DNA of 64,000 nucleotides from Calidihabitans tengchongensis (GTDB taxonomy: Bacteria > Sysuimicrobiota > Sysuimicrobiia > Sysuimicrobiales > Kaftiobacteriaceae): positions 186,001 through 250,000 of the forward strand of contig JAVKIE010000002.1 in the NCBI GenBank assembly GCA_031459615.1. The letters run 5' to 3'. The position numbers and the translations under genes were made by a program. Below, piece after piece: positions 27,586-34,646 of this stretch. Numbering within the stretch: position 1 is the first letter of the stretch; the number at the start of each line of letters is the position of its first letter. Under the pieces are notes generated by a model. The model made no database searches, was not told the origin of the DNA, and saw nothing but the letters and a program-made list of their open reading frames with translations.

Positions 27586-27700
27586 CACAATCCGCCCGAT
27601 CTGCTCAATCCGCGCAATCTACGCGATCATCCGGGTTCTCAGATTGAAACGATTGCGCAGATGTCGAAGATCGCGCGGGTGGCGCAGATCTGCCAAAGAC
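27586..27700. repeat. CAATCTACGCGATC-type inverted repeat at a convergent junction (copy 1)
   Basis: The left arm has CAATCCGCCCGAT, CAATCCGCG and CAATCTACGCGATC; the right arm has GATTGCGCAGATG, GATCGCGCGGG and GGCGCAGATCTG, which are degenerate complements. The 17-base string GCGCAATCTACGCGATC at 27612-27628 recurs exactly at 49877-49893. It lies on the tail-to-tail junction of the MFS and ketosynthase genes, and both stop codons are inside it. Confidence 0.8.
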
Positions 27701-28915
27701 CAGGCACGCGTTGATGCCGCCGAAGCCGAACGAGTTGCTCAGGGCGTAGTCCACCCGCGCCATGCGGCCTTCGTGGGGGATGTAGTCCAGGTCGCACTCC
27801 GGGTCGGGCTCCTCCAGGTTGAGGGTGGGGGGCAGGTAGCCGTGGTGCAGGGCCAGCAGGCAGATGGCGGCCTCGATGGCCCCGGTGGCCCCCAGGCTGT
27901 GGCCGTGCATGGCCTTGGTGCCGCTGATGGGGATGCGGTAGGCGTGGGCGCCGAAGACCGCCTTGATGGCGCGGGTCTCCACCACGTCGTTGAGCGGGGT
28001 GCCGCTGGCGTGGGCGTTGATGTACCCGACCTGCTCGGTCCGCAGGCCGGCTTCCTCCAGCGCCAGCCGCATCGCGCGGGCCGCCTGCGCGCCCGAGGGC
28101 AGCGGGGCGGTCATGTGATGGGCGTCGTTGGTGGTGCCATAGCCGAGGACCTCGCCGTAGATGCGGGCTCCCCTGCGCAGCGCGTGGTCCAGGCGCTCCA
28201 GGACCAGAATGGCGGCTCCCTCGGCCATCACGAAGCCGTCCCGATCGCGGTCGAAGGGCCGGCAGGCCCGCGCCGGGTCGTCGTTGCGCGCGGACATGGC
28301 GCCCAGCAGGTCGAAGGCGCCGAAGATCAGCGGTGCCAGGGGGCACTCGACGCCGCCGGCCAGCATCACGTCGGCCTGGCCGGAGGCGATCCACCGGAAA
28401 GCCTCCCCGATGGCGATGGCGCCGCTGCTGCAGCTGTCGGAGTTGGCGCTGGTGGGGCCGGTCAGCCCCAGGTCAATGGCGATGTTGCAGGAGGCCGACC
28501 CGCTGAAGACGGCCAGGGCCAGAGTGGGCCGGACCTTGCGCAGGCCCTCCCGGAGGAACACCGCGTGCTGTTCTTCGGCAAACGCTCCTCCGCCCAGGGC
28601 GGCACCGATGAAGCACCCGCAGCGGTCTCGGTCGGTCCGGCCCAGGTCCAGCCCGGCGTCGGCGACCGCCTGGCGGGCGGCCGCCACGGCGAACTGGGCG
28701 AACCGGTCCAGCCGGCGGGCCTTCCTGGCGTCCATGAAGGCCAGCGGGTCGAAGTCGGCCACCTCGGCGGCCACCTGGCTGCGGAACGGGGAGGGGTCAA
28801 AACGGGTGATCCGGGTGACCGCCGACCGCCCGCGGCGGAGTCCCTCATACAGCCCCGACGGCCCCGACCCGATGGGGGTGATGGCGCCGATTCCCGTGAC
28901 CACCACGCGGTGCAT
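27605..28915 (-). CDS. beta-ketoacyl-ACP synthase (FabF-like ketosynthase)
   Basis: A 436-residue condensing enzyme of the FabF/KS fold. The Cys-His-His triad is recognisable: Cys in NSDSCSSGAIAIGEA, His in YINAHASGTPLND and His in TKAMHGHSLGATGAIEA. The surroundings differ from housekeeping FabF (DTACSSG, NAHGTST, SMTGHLLGA), which suggests a specialised, polyketide-like ketosynthase. FGFGGINACLVF closes the fold. About 20 final residues (ARSSTSAQSFQSENPDDR) come from an intergenic repeat. The ATG at 28915 has GGGAGGTGAC upstream, overlapping the SRPBCC stop. It is last in an operon with an SRPBCC protein, an FAD oxidoreductase and a methyltransferase. No acyl carrier protein is adjacent. 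Confidence 0.85.
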   Translation of the reverse strand: MHRVVVTGIGAITPIGSGPSGLYEGLRRGRSAVTRITRFDPSPFRSQVAAEVADFDPLAFMDARKARRLDRFAQFAVAAARQAVADAGLDLGRTDRDRCGCFIGAALGGGAFAEEQHAVFLREGLRKVRPTLALAVFSGSASCNIAIDLGLTGPTSANSDSCSSGAIAIGEAFRWIASGQADVMLAGGVECPLAPLIFGAFDLLGAMSARNDDPARACRPFDRDRDGFVMAEGAAILVLERLDHALRRGARIYGEVLGYGTTNDAHHMTAPLPSGAQAARAMRLALEEAGLRTEQVGYINAHASGTPLNDVVETRAIKAVFGAHAYRIPISGTKAMHGHSLGATGAIEAAICLLALHHGYLPPTLNLEEPDPECDLDYIPHEGRMARVDYALSNSFGFGGINACLVFGRSAPPARSSTSAQSFQSENPDDRVDCAD

Positions 28916-28919
28916 CGTG

Positions 28920-29363
28920 TCACCTCCCGCCGGAGACCGCGGCCGCCACGGCCCGGAGGGTCCGGCGGGCGATCCAGTCGATGAACACCGGCCCCACCAC
29001 CAGGTCGCACGCCAGGCGGCCCACCACCGGCCACCGCAGCGTCAGGTCGTGGGCCAGGACCACGTGGGTGCCCGGGGGGCGGGCCCGCAGCACCCACACC
29101 ACCTCCATGCCTGTGGTGAGGCCGCCGACGTGCCGGAACCGCAGCCACCCCTCGGAACGGTCGCCGGTGAGGAGGGCCGTCCAGCGGGCCGGCCACCCTC
29201 TGATCCGCCCGCCCATCTCGAACCGGACAGCTCCCGCGCCCCGCTCCAGTACCCGGCACCACCGGTAGGCCGGATCCAGCCGCGGCCAGCCTTCCACATC
29301 CCAGACCAGGTCGAAGACGGTCTGCGGAGGAGCGGGGATGGTGGCCTCATGCACGGTGCGCAT
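28920..29363 (-). CDS. SRPBCC (START-like/polyketide cyclase-type) protein
   Basis: A 147-residue helix-grip protein. VHEATIPAPPQTVFDLVWDV and the following WPRLDPAYR are typical of the first strand and helix of the SRPBCC family, and the last third forms the long C-terminal helix (FIDWIARRTLRAVAAAVS). Family members bind hydrophobic ligands, and some act as cyclases or aromatases of polyketides. The setting with a ketosynthase and a redox enzyme favours such a role, but no catalytic residue can be assigned. The start at 29363 lies inside the end of the FAD oxidoreductase gene, a 17-base overlap, so the two are coupled; the stop overlaps the ribosome site of the ketosynthase. Confidence 0.75.
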   Translation of the reverse strand: MRTVHEATIPAPPQTVFDLVWDVEGWPRLDPAYRWCRVLERGAGAVRFEMGGRIRGWPARWTALLTGDRSEGWLRFRHVGGLTTGMEVVWVLRARPPGTHVVLAHDLTLRWPVVGRLACDLVVGPVFIDWIARRTLRAVAAAVSGGR

Positions 29364-30528
29364 CGGCGGCCAGCAGAAGGCGGCCCCAGAAGGCGGGAGA
29401 CAGGACGGCCCCTGGCGGCAGGATGTCGCCGACCGCGCCCAGCAGGCGGACCGCCAGATCCGGCCGGGCGATCAGGCGGCCCACCAGGGTCGGCGCCATC
29501 CGGCCGACGGCCAGACAGCTGACCACCCGCGCCACCAGATGCCTGCCCGCCACCGCGCGGGCGTGGGCGCGCCTGTACCACCGGAGGGCGGCCGCCGCAT
29601 GGCCCCCCGCGTCCAGGAGCCGGTGGGCCGCCTCGGCCGCCAGGGCCGCCGAGCGCAGGGCGGAGCAGATGCCCTGGCCGGTCAGCGGCTCCACCTGCGC
29701 CGCGGCGTCGCCGGCCAGGAGCAGGCGGGGCGCCGCCGGCGTCCGGCGGACGCAGCCCACCGGACCGGCGCACCGGTAGGCGCTTTCCCTCCGGGCGCCA
29801 GCCAGCAGGTCGGCCAGGACGGGCAGGGATGTTATAGCCGCCGTGAACGCCTCCTCGGGGCCACCGCGTCCCCACCACCGCCGGGGCAGGGCCATGCACA
29901 CGTTGGCCGCGCCGCCTCCGAAATGGGCCACGCCGCAGTAGAGGTCCGGGCCGAGGTGCAGCTGTCCGGCCGGCGCCTGCAGGGGAAGGCCCGAGAAGTA
30001 GGCGCCCACGGTATACCGCCCGGACCGCAGGAGACGGGTGTGGACATGGCGGCGCGCCACCACAGACCGCGCTCCGTCGGCGGCGATGACCAGTCGGGCG
30101 CGCCAGACGGACCGTCCCGTCCGGACCTCCGCCCCGCCGTCTGCCAGGCGCACCTCCTCCACCGCGCGCCCCTCCTCCACCCGGGCGCCGGCGGCGGACG
30201 CGCACGCCACCAGGGCGGCGTCCAGGGTGCGGCGGGGCACCAGAAGCCCGGTCCCGCAGGGATACCCGGCCCGCAGGGACCGCCCGTCCCGGGCGTAGAC
30301 CGTCATCTCGCCCACCTCAACCGCGCCCGCCCGCAGGACCGCGTCCAGCCAGCCTGCACGCGCCAGGAAAGCGGTGGCGCCGGGATTGCAGTAGTCCCCG
30401 CAGGGCTTGTCCCGGGGAAAGCGCGCCCGGTCCAGGAGCAGAACCCGCCAGCCGCGCCGGGCCAGCAGCCCGGCCGCCGCGCTGCCGGCGGGTCCCGCTC
30501 CCACCACGATCGCGTCTGCGTCCGTCAC
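29347..30528 (-). CDS. FAD-dependent oxidoreductase (geranylgeranyl-reductase-like)
   Basis: A 393-residue flavoprotein. The Rossmann FAD site AIVVGAGPAGSAAAGLLARRG and the second FAD motif LLLAGDAAAQVEPLTGQGI are clear. KPCGDYCNPGATAFL after the first motif is the loop typical of geranylgeranyl-reductase-like and related halogenase/monooxygenase-fold enzymes, often found next to ketosynthases or type III polyketide synthases. The substrate is unknown. The start is the GTG at 30528, which overlaps the methyltransferase TGA as GTGA. A longer in-frame upstream reading has no sequence support. It is second in the four-gene operon. Confidence 0.87.
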   Translation of the reverse strand: MTDADAIVVGAGPAGSAAAGLLARRGWRVLLLDRARFPRDKPCGDYCNPGATAFLARAGWLDAVLRAGAVEVGEMTVYARDGRSLRAGYPCGTGLLVPRRTLDAALVACASAAGARVEEGRAVEEVRLADGGAEVRTGRSVWRARLVIAADGARSVVARRHVHTRLLRSGRYTVGAYFSGLPLQAPAGQLHLGPDLYCGVAHFGGGAANVCMALPRRWWGRGGPEEAFTAAITSLPVLADLLAGARRESAYRCAGPVGCVRRTPAAPRLLLAGDAAAQVEPLTGQGICSALRSAALAAEAAHRLLDAGGHAAAALRWYRRAHARAVAGRHLVARVVSCLAVGRMAPTLVGRLIARPDLAVRLLGAVGDILPPGAVLSPAFWGRLLLAADAHRA

Positions 30529-31238
30529 GGGGCCACCTCCGGCCGGCCCACCAGGGCAACCCGGAACAGCGGGGAGGTGCGGAGCTGCACGCCGTCCAGC
30601 CCGGCGGCCCGGGCCAGCTGGTGGAACTCGTCCAGGGTAAACGAGCGCAGCACCGACAGCGGGCCGTCGTGCCGGGCCAGCCGGTTGCGGCCCACCAGGT
30701 GGGTGTCCAGCCAGGCGCCTGCGTAGGCGCCCCAGCACCGCAGGACGTCGTGGACGAGGTAGGCTCCCGCCGTCACGCGCCGGATGTCCCGCAGGACGGC
30801 CACCGCGTCATCGAACGAGAAGTGGTGCAGGGCCAGGCCGCACAGGACGACGTCGACGCTGCGGTCGGCGAAGGGCATCGCCCGCGCGTCGGCTTGAATC
30901 ACGACGACCTCCGGCGCATCCCGGAGGATCCGCCGGGCGTGATCCAGGATGGCGGCGCTGGCGTCCAGGGCTGCGATCGAGACCGCCACCCTCTGGCGGC
31001 GCGCCCACAGGGCGATGGCCCGGGGCACGTCACCGCTGGCCGTGGCCACGTCCAGGATGCGCACAGGCCTGCGGGGAAGGACCGGCAGAACCTCCCGGAG
31101 GAAGCCCAGCACCAGGCGGTAGCCTCCGTACCACCGGTTGGTCCTCCGCACGGCCGCGAGCAGACCGGCCAGCTCGCGGGGATCCTGCCCGGGCGTGTCC
31201 AGGAACTCCTGGGTCGTGCGGTAGGGCGGCGCGCGCAT
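30525..31238 (-). CDS. class I SAM-dependent methyltransferase
   Basis: A 237-residue methyltransferase. Motif I is VRILDVATASGDVPRAIALW (Ser-Gly-Asp at the SAM loop), the acidic SAM ribose contact is AALDAS, motif II is DARAMPFADRSVDVVLCGLALHHF and the motif near the end is FHQLARAAGLDGVQLR. This resembles methyltransferases found beside type III polyketide synthases. The ATG at 31238 has GGAGGGCCGTC upstream; the longer frame to 31379 is the purine repeat read as protein (PSSLFPLPSSLF) and is not coding. It is the first gene of the ketosynthase operon, which has an ordinary GC content. Confidence 0.87.
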   Translation of the reverse strand: MRAPPYRTTQEFLDTPGQDPRELAGLLAAVRRTNRWYGGYRLVLGFLREVLPVLPRRPVRILDVATASGDVPRAIALWARRQRVAVSIAALDASAAILDHARRILRDAPEVVVIQADARAMPFADRSVDVVLCGLALHHFSFDDAVAVLRDIRRVTAGAYLVHDVLRCWGAYAGAWLDTHLVGRNRLARHDGPLSVLRSFTLDEFHQLARAAGLDGVQLRTSPLFRVALVGRPEVAP

Positions 31239-31312
31239 GACGGCCCTCCGCGCACTGCGGGACACGGGGTGCCCCCGCGCTGATCGTAGGCGCCGGACTG
31301 CAACGGGAGGGT

Positions 31313-31352
31313 AACGGAAGAGGGAAGAAGGAAGAGGGAAGAGGGAAGAAGG
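31313..31352. repeat. purine GGGAAGA-type intergenic repeat
   Basis: GGAAGAGGGAAGAAGGAAGA followed by GGGAAGAGGGAAGAAGGG upstream of the methyltransferase; a second short pyrimidine piece lies at 31385-31400 before the next stop codon. Same family as at 16395 and 58339. Confidence 0.75.
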
Positions 31353-31401
31353 GAAAACAGCACATCGGCGGGAAGCCACCTTCTTGCCTCTTCCCTTTCC
31401 C

Positions 31402-32799
31402 CTAGTTCCGCCTGAGGACCAGCAGCGCCGACGCCACCGGGCGCTCCACGCCGTCGGAGGGGTCGTTGACCACCCGCCCGCCGACCACCATGGTGGCGGA
31501 GCCCCCGCCGTCCAGGTTCATCGCCTCCCGGGCCCCCAGCCGCGCCATCAGCTCCGCCAGCTCGAACAGGGTCATGCCGGTGTGGCGCCGGCCCCGGCCG
31601 TCCACCGTCACCAGCAGCAGTGTGCCTGCGGAGGTCACCCCCACCGCGGTCCGCGGCGCCCGGCGCTGGACCAGGGCGGGAGAGAACTGCTCCCACATGT
31701 AGGGCACGGACACCTGGCCGTCCTTCACCAGGCGCGGCCCTCCGCCCAGCGCCGCCACCACCTCCAGGTCCGGCGTGACCTGCAGGTCCAGCACGACGCG
31801 CTGCCCCGGCCGCAGGTGCGCCAGCAGCGGCGCATCCAGGGCGTTGACCACCAGCACGTACCCGTCCCGGGGGATCAGGACGCGCCCGGAGGGCAGGCGT
31901 TCGACGATGTCGTGGCGGACGACGGCGGCCAGCCCCGCCGGCGGCGTCAGCGGCCCGTAGTGGGGAGTGAACACCGCGATACCCCCGCCCCGGGGAGGGC
32001 GGTTCACGTCGGTGACCGGCAGGGCGAGGTCGGGGCGGGCCACCAGCCGGCCGCGGAACTGGAAGTCCCGGATCATCGGTCTTCCCCGGGCTGGCAGCGC
32101 CAGGACCGACCGCCTGGGCAGCGGCGCGCTGACCAGCTGTCCGTCCACGGCGACCATGCCCAGGGGCATGCCCGGTCCGGCAAAGTAGCCGCCGTTCACG
32201 GCCGCCAGGGCCCGGTAGCGGGTGGCGATGATGCTGGTGGTCTCCCGCCCGGACACCATGTCGGCGGCCAGGACGGGGCGGACCTCGATGGCGGGATCAT
32301 GAGGATCGACCCGCAGCACGTGGACGGTGACGGCGTCCCGCCCGGCGCGCGCCCGCAGCGCCTGGTAGGCCACGCTGGGCGGCAGAGGCACCGTGGCCAT
32401 CCACGGGGGGATGACGACCACCGCCAGGGTGGGAGGGTCGCTCATCAGGTAGGCCCGGTACCGCGCAGGGCGGCGCAGGTGGATGCGCACCCGCGCCAGA
32501 TCGGGCGTCATCTGGTCCACCTGCACCTGCCGGACGTAGGGATGCGAGGGGACCGGGATGACCTCCGGAGGATAGCGGGCCTGCCACAGGTCCACGGTAA
32601 TGCTGGAGTGGGTGCCCAGGGTCCGGTAGGCCACCGATCCGGCCAGCCGGATCAGCACGCGGCCCAGGGGTCCCTCCGGCACCCACGCCACCGCCGTCGC
32701 GCCGGCGATCCGCACGTCGGCCGCGGCCGCCGGCAAACCCACCGCCAGCGCGGCGGCCAGGATCACGGCAGGATGGGAGATCCAGGCCCGCAGACCCAT
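31402..32799 (-). CDS. exported phosphodiester glycosidase-domain protein (NAGPA/DUF2233 family) with AMIN-like domain
   Basis: A 465-residue exported protein. Residues about 8-27 (SHPAVILAAALAVGLPAAAA) form a signal peptide. An AMIN-like beta domain follows (about 35-120, DLWQARYPPEVIPVPSHPYV), then the NAGPA-type core: LAAVNGGYFAGPGMPLGMV, PRTAVGVTSAGTLLLVTVDG, LFELAELMARLGAREAMNLD and GGGSAT. This core opens phosphodiester-linked sugars in animals and is widespread in bacterial cell-wall and exopolysaccharide proteins. The start is the ATG at 32799, since the frame to 32865 overlaps the terminator. It lies behind the attenuator at 32843-33047. Confidence 0.85.
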   Translation of the reverse strand: MGLRAWISHPAVILAAALAVGLPAAAADVRIAGATAVAWVPEGPLGRVLIRLAGSVAYRTLGTHSSITVDLWQARYPPEVIPVPSHPYVRQVQVDQMTPDLARVRIHLRRPARYRAYLMSDPPTLAVVVIPPWMATVPLPPSVAYQALRARAGRDAVTVHVLRVDPHDPAIEVRPVLAADMVSGRETTSIIATRYRALAAVNGGYFAGPGMPLGMVAVDGQLVSAPLPRRSVLALPARGRPMIRDFQFRGRLVARPDLALPVTDVNRPPRGGGIAVFTPHYGPLTPPAGLAAVVRHDIVERLPSGRVLIPRDGYVLVVNALDAPLLAHLRPGQRVVLDLQVTPDLEVVAALGGGPRLVKDGQVSVPYMWEQFSPALVQRRAPRTAVGVTSAGTLLLVTVDGRGRRHTGMTLFELAELMARLGAREAMNLDGGGSATMVVGGRVVNDPSDGVERPVASALLVLRRN

Positions 32800-32842
32800 C
32801 GCCCTGACCTGAGCATGCCCCCGGCCAGAAGCTGTCAGTCCC

Positions 32843-32877
32843 AAAAGAAAAGCGCCCCGGCCCACCGGCCAGGACGC
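32843..32877 (-). terminator. intrinsic terminator in the leader of the DUF2233 gene
   Basis: On the minus strand an 11-pair stem (32877-32867 with 32862-32852, two G-U pairs) with loop GGTG is followed by TTTTCTTTT (32851-32843). It lies 44 bases before the start of the phosphodiester glycosidase gene. Confidence 0.8.
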
Positions 32878-32879
32878 CC

Positions 32880-32900
32880 GGACGGGATGCCCTCCCGTCC
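32880..32900 (-). promoter_or_regulatory. small hairpin upstream of the terminator in the same leader
   Basis: GGACGGG (32900-32894), loop AGGGCAT, CCCGTCC (32886-32880): a perfect 7-pair stem immediately after the leader ORF stop codon. Confidence 0.6.
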
Positions 32901-32945
32901 CTACACTACCCCTCCCGTCAGGTGGGCCGGGGTGAGTCTACGCAT
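32901..32945 (-). CDS. 14-residue leader peptide ORF
   Basis: ATG at 32945 to TAG at 32901-32903 encodes MRRLTPAHLTGGVV. A near-perfect ribosome site AAAGGAGGTGAGG lies at 32964-32952, six bases before the ATG. Just after the stop come two hairpins, the second with a T-run. Bases 32932-32921 (CCCCGGCCCACC) of the ORF are the exact complement of 32866-32855 in the terminator, so the ORF can pair with the terminator and prevent it forming. This is the layout of a translation-sensing attenuator for the DUF2233 gene; the signal amino acid is unclear. Confidence 0.55.
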   Translation of the reverse strand: MRRLTPAHLTGGVV

Positions 32946-33018
32946 CGTCGGCCTCACCTCCTTTCTGGTCAGCCATCGAGGGGGAGGCGGGGTTCCTCCC
33001 CGACCGGAATCATTACTA

Positions 33019-33047
33019 GCCGTATCACCGGGCGGCAGGTCCGTCAA
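33019..33047 (-). promoter_or_regulatory. possible leader promoter (TTGACG, 17 bases, TACGGC)
   Basis: TTGACG at 33047-33042 is a strong -35; the hexamer 17 bases on (TACGGC, 33024-33019) is a weak -10, and TAGTAAT a few bases later is an alternative at poor spacing. Confidence 0.35.
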
Positions 33048-33227
33048 CATGTGCGTCGTTCGGTGCGAACTCGTCGGGTCAAAACTCCCCACCCCGGCCC
33101 ATCTTCTGGGTGGGCAGGATGGAGGCGTTCCCGCGCCCACATGGCATTAATCTGCAGCCTTTCGTCGAGGTGTGAGACGTCCCCCGAGACCTACCGTCAG
33201 CGCATCGCCGACTCCCGCCACCCGCCG

Positions 33228-33727
33228 GGCGTCCGCCAGCGTTTGGTCCAGCATGGCCTGACCTACCGGAATCTGCCATCGAGCACGAGGTGGTCCGCCT
33301 GCGCCGCCGAAATCCTCGCCTGGGTCAGGACATGCTCCGGGCCCTGCTGGCGCGTCGCGGTGTCCAGCGCTCGACCGCGACGGTCCGCCGGATCCTCCAC
33401 GCCCATGGCCTGAGCACACGGTGTCCCACGCGCTGGCAGCGCCGCCGGCTGGCCACCGAGATCCGGACGACGATGCGTGCCTTCGAGAAACTGCAGGTCG
33501 ACATCACGCACCTGGATGACATCCCGGCCTTGCTGCCTGCGGTCCAGGCCCAGCTCCTTCCCGGCTACGAGTACACGGCCAAGGACGTGGCTACCGGGAT
33601 TGCCTTCGTCTGCTCTGGCCTGCGAGCGCTCGGAGATCAACTCCCTGCGCTTTGTCCACCTGCTCTTCCAGCACCTTCTCCGCCACGGCGTCGAGGATCT
33701 CACCCGATCACGCGGACTCGGAAAGTG
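33228..33727 (+). pseudogene. IS481-type transposase remnant (internal deletion, frameshift, 3' loss)
   Basis: Three pieces of an IS481-type integrase can be read in different frames: VRQRLVQHGLTY (33228 on), then VVRLRRRNPRLGQDMLRALL and the following FEKLQVDITHLDDIPALLP (33290 to about 33620), then ACERSEINSLRFVHLLFQHL after a frameshift near 33618. The region between the first two pieces, normally about 40 residues, is missing, and the last third with the final catalytic Glu is absent. The rve domain first Asp (VDITHL) is present. It is a dead element at the left border of the AT-richer ABC-transporter island. Confidence 0.75.
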
Positions 33728-33744
33728 AGGCACGTTCTGACGCG

Positions 33745-34644
33745 CTATGTGCTGGCACGCCGGTCGTGGCCGCGCGGATCAAGCAGGTCCCGTAGTCCGT
33801 CTCCGATGAAGTTGAAGGAGAGTACGGTCAGGCAGATGGCGAGCCCCGGCAGGGTGGATATCCACCAGCCTTCGTAGATGTGGTTGCGCCCGTCGGCAAT
33901 CATGGTGCCCCATGAGGGTGTGGGGGGCTGGATCCCCAGGCCCAGGAACGAGACCGCGGACTCCAACAGGAGCAGCCTAGCAAGCTCGAAGGTCGTCAGG
34001 ATTACGACAGGCGTGGTCAGGTTGGGAAGCACGTGTCGCCACATCACGCGCGCCTCCCGGCAGCCCAGCGCTCGCGCAGCTTCCACATACTGGCTGGTCA
34101 CGATACTGAGTGTCGCCCCCCGGACGATCCGCGCGTAGTGAGCCCATGCGGGAAGCCCCAGCGTCACCACTAGCACCAACAGACTCGGCCCGACCACGGC
34201 AATGACGGCGATGACCAGCAGGACCAGGGGGAATGCGAGCTGAATGTCCACGAGGCGCATGATGATGACGTCCAGTATCCCACCCCGGTAACCGGCCATC
34301 AGGCCGGCGGTAATGCCGACGGCGCCGCCGAGGGCTACCGCCGCGCCGGCGACGAACAGGGAAAATCGCCCACCGTACATGATACGGCTGAGGATGTCGC
34401 GGCCCAAGGCGTCGGTCCCCAGCAGGTGCCGAGTCGATCCGCCTGGCAGGAATGCGGGTGGAGCCAGCCTCGCGTCGAGGTCCGCCCACGTTGGCGGATG
34501 GGGCGGCCAGGGCCAGATGGCGGCCAGGGCGATGACGGTGAGCAATCCGAGACCAGCCACCGCGATCCTGTCGCGAAGAAACGCCTCGGCTGCACGCCGC
34601 CGGCGGGAGAAGCGGGGGACTGCACCAGTGTCCGACCGCGCCAT
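33745..34644 (-). CDS. ABC transporter permease, DppC/OppC type
   Basis: A 299-residue integral permease of the peptide/nickel (DppC) family with six predicted helices. HLLGTDALGRDILSRIMYGG is the N-terminal signature, and the EAA loop EAARALGCREARVMWRHVLP contacts the ATPase. SAVSFLGLGIQPPTPSWGTM and ICLTVLSFNFIGDGLRDLLD are characteristic of the C-terminal half. The start is the ATG at 34644; the stop lies about 20 bases from the transposase remnant. No ATPase gene (DppD/DppF type) is found in the window, so the importer must use ATPases from elsewhere or is incomplete. Codons are AT-richer than in the core. Confidence 0.9.
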   Translation of the reverse strand: MARSDTGAVPRFSRRRRAAEAFLRDRIAVAGLGLLTVIALAAIWPWPPHPPTWADLDARLAPPAFLPGGSTRHLLGTDALGRDILSRIMYGGRFSLFVAGAAVALGGAVGITAGLMAGYRGGILDVIIMRLVDIQLAFPLVLLVIAVIAVVGPSLLVLVVTLGLPAWAHYARIVRGATLSIVTSQYVEAARALGCREARVMWRHVLPNLTTPVVILTTFELARLLLLESAVSFLGLGIQPPTPSWGTMIADGRNHIYEGWWISTLPGLAICLTVLSFNFIGDGLRDLLDPRGHDRRAST

Positions 34645-34646
34645 GA

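Noticed and set aside
31239..31379. N-terminal extension of the methyltransferase
   Set aside because: The extension is the GGGAAGA repeat read as Pro/Ser/Leu and has no ribosome site; the ATG at 31238 has GGAGGG.
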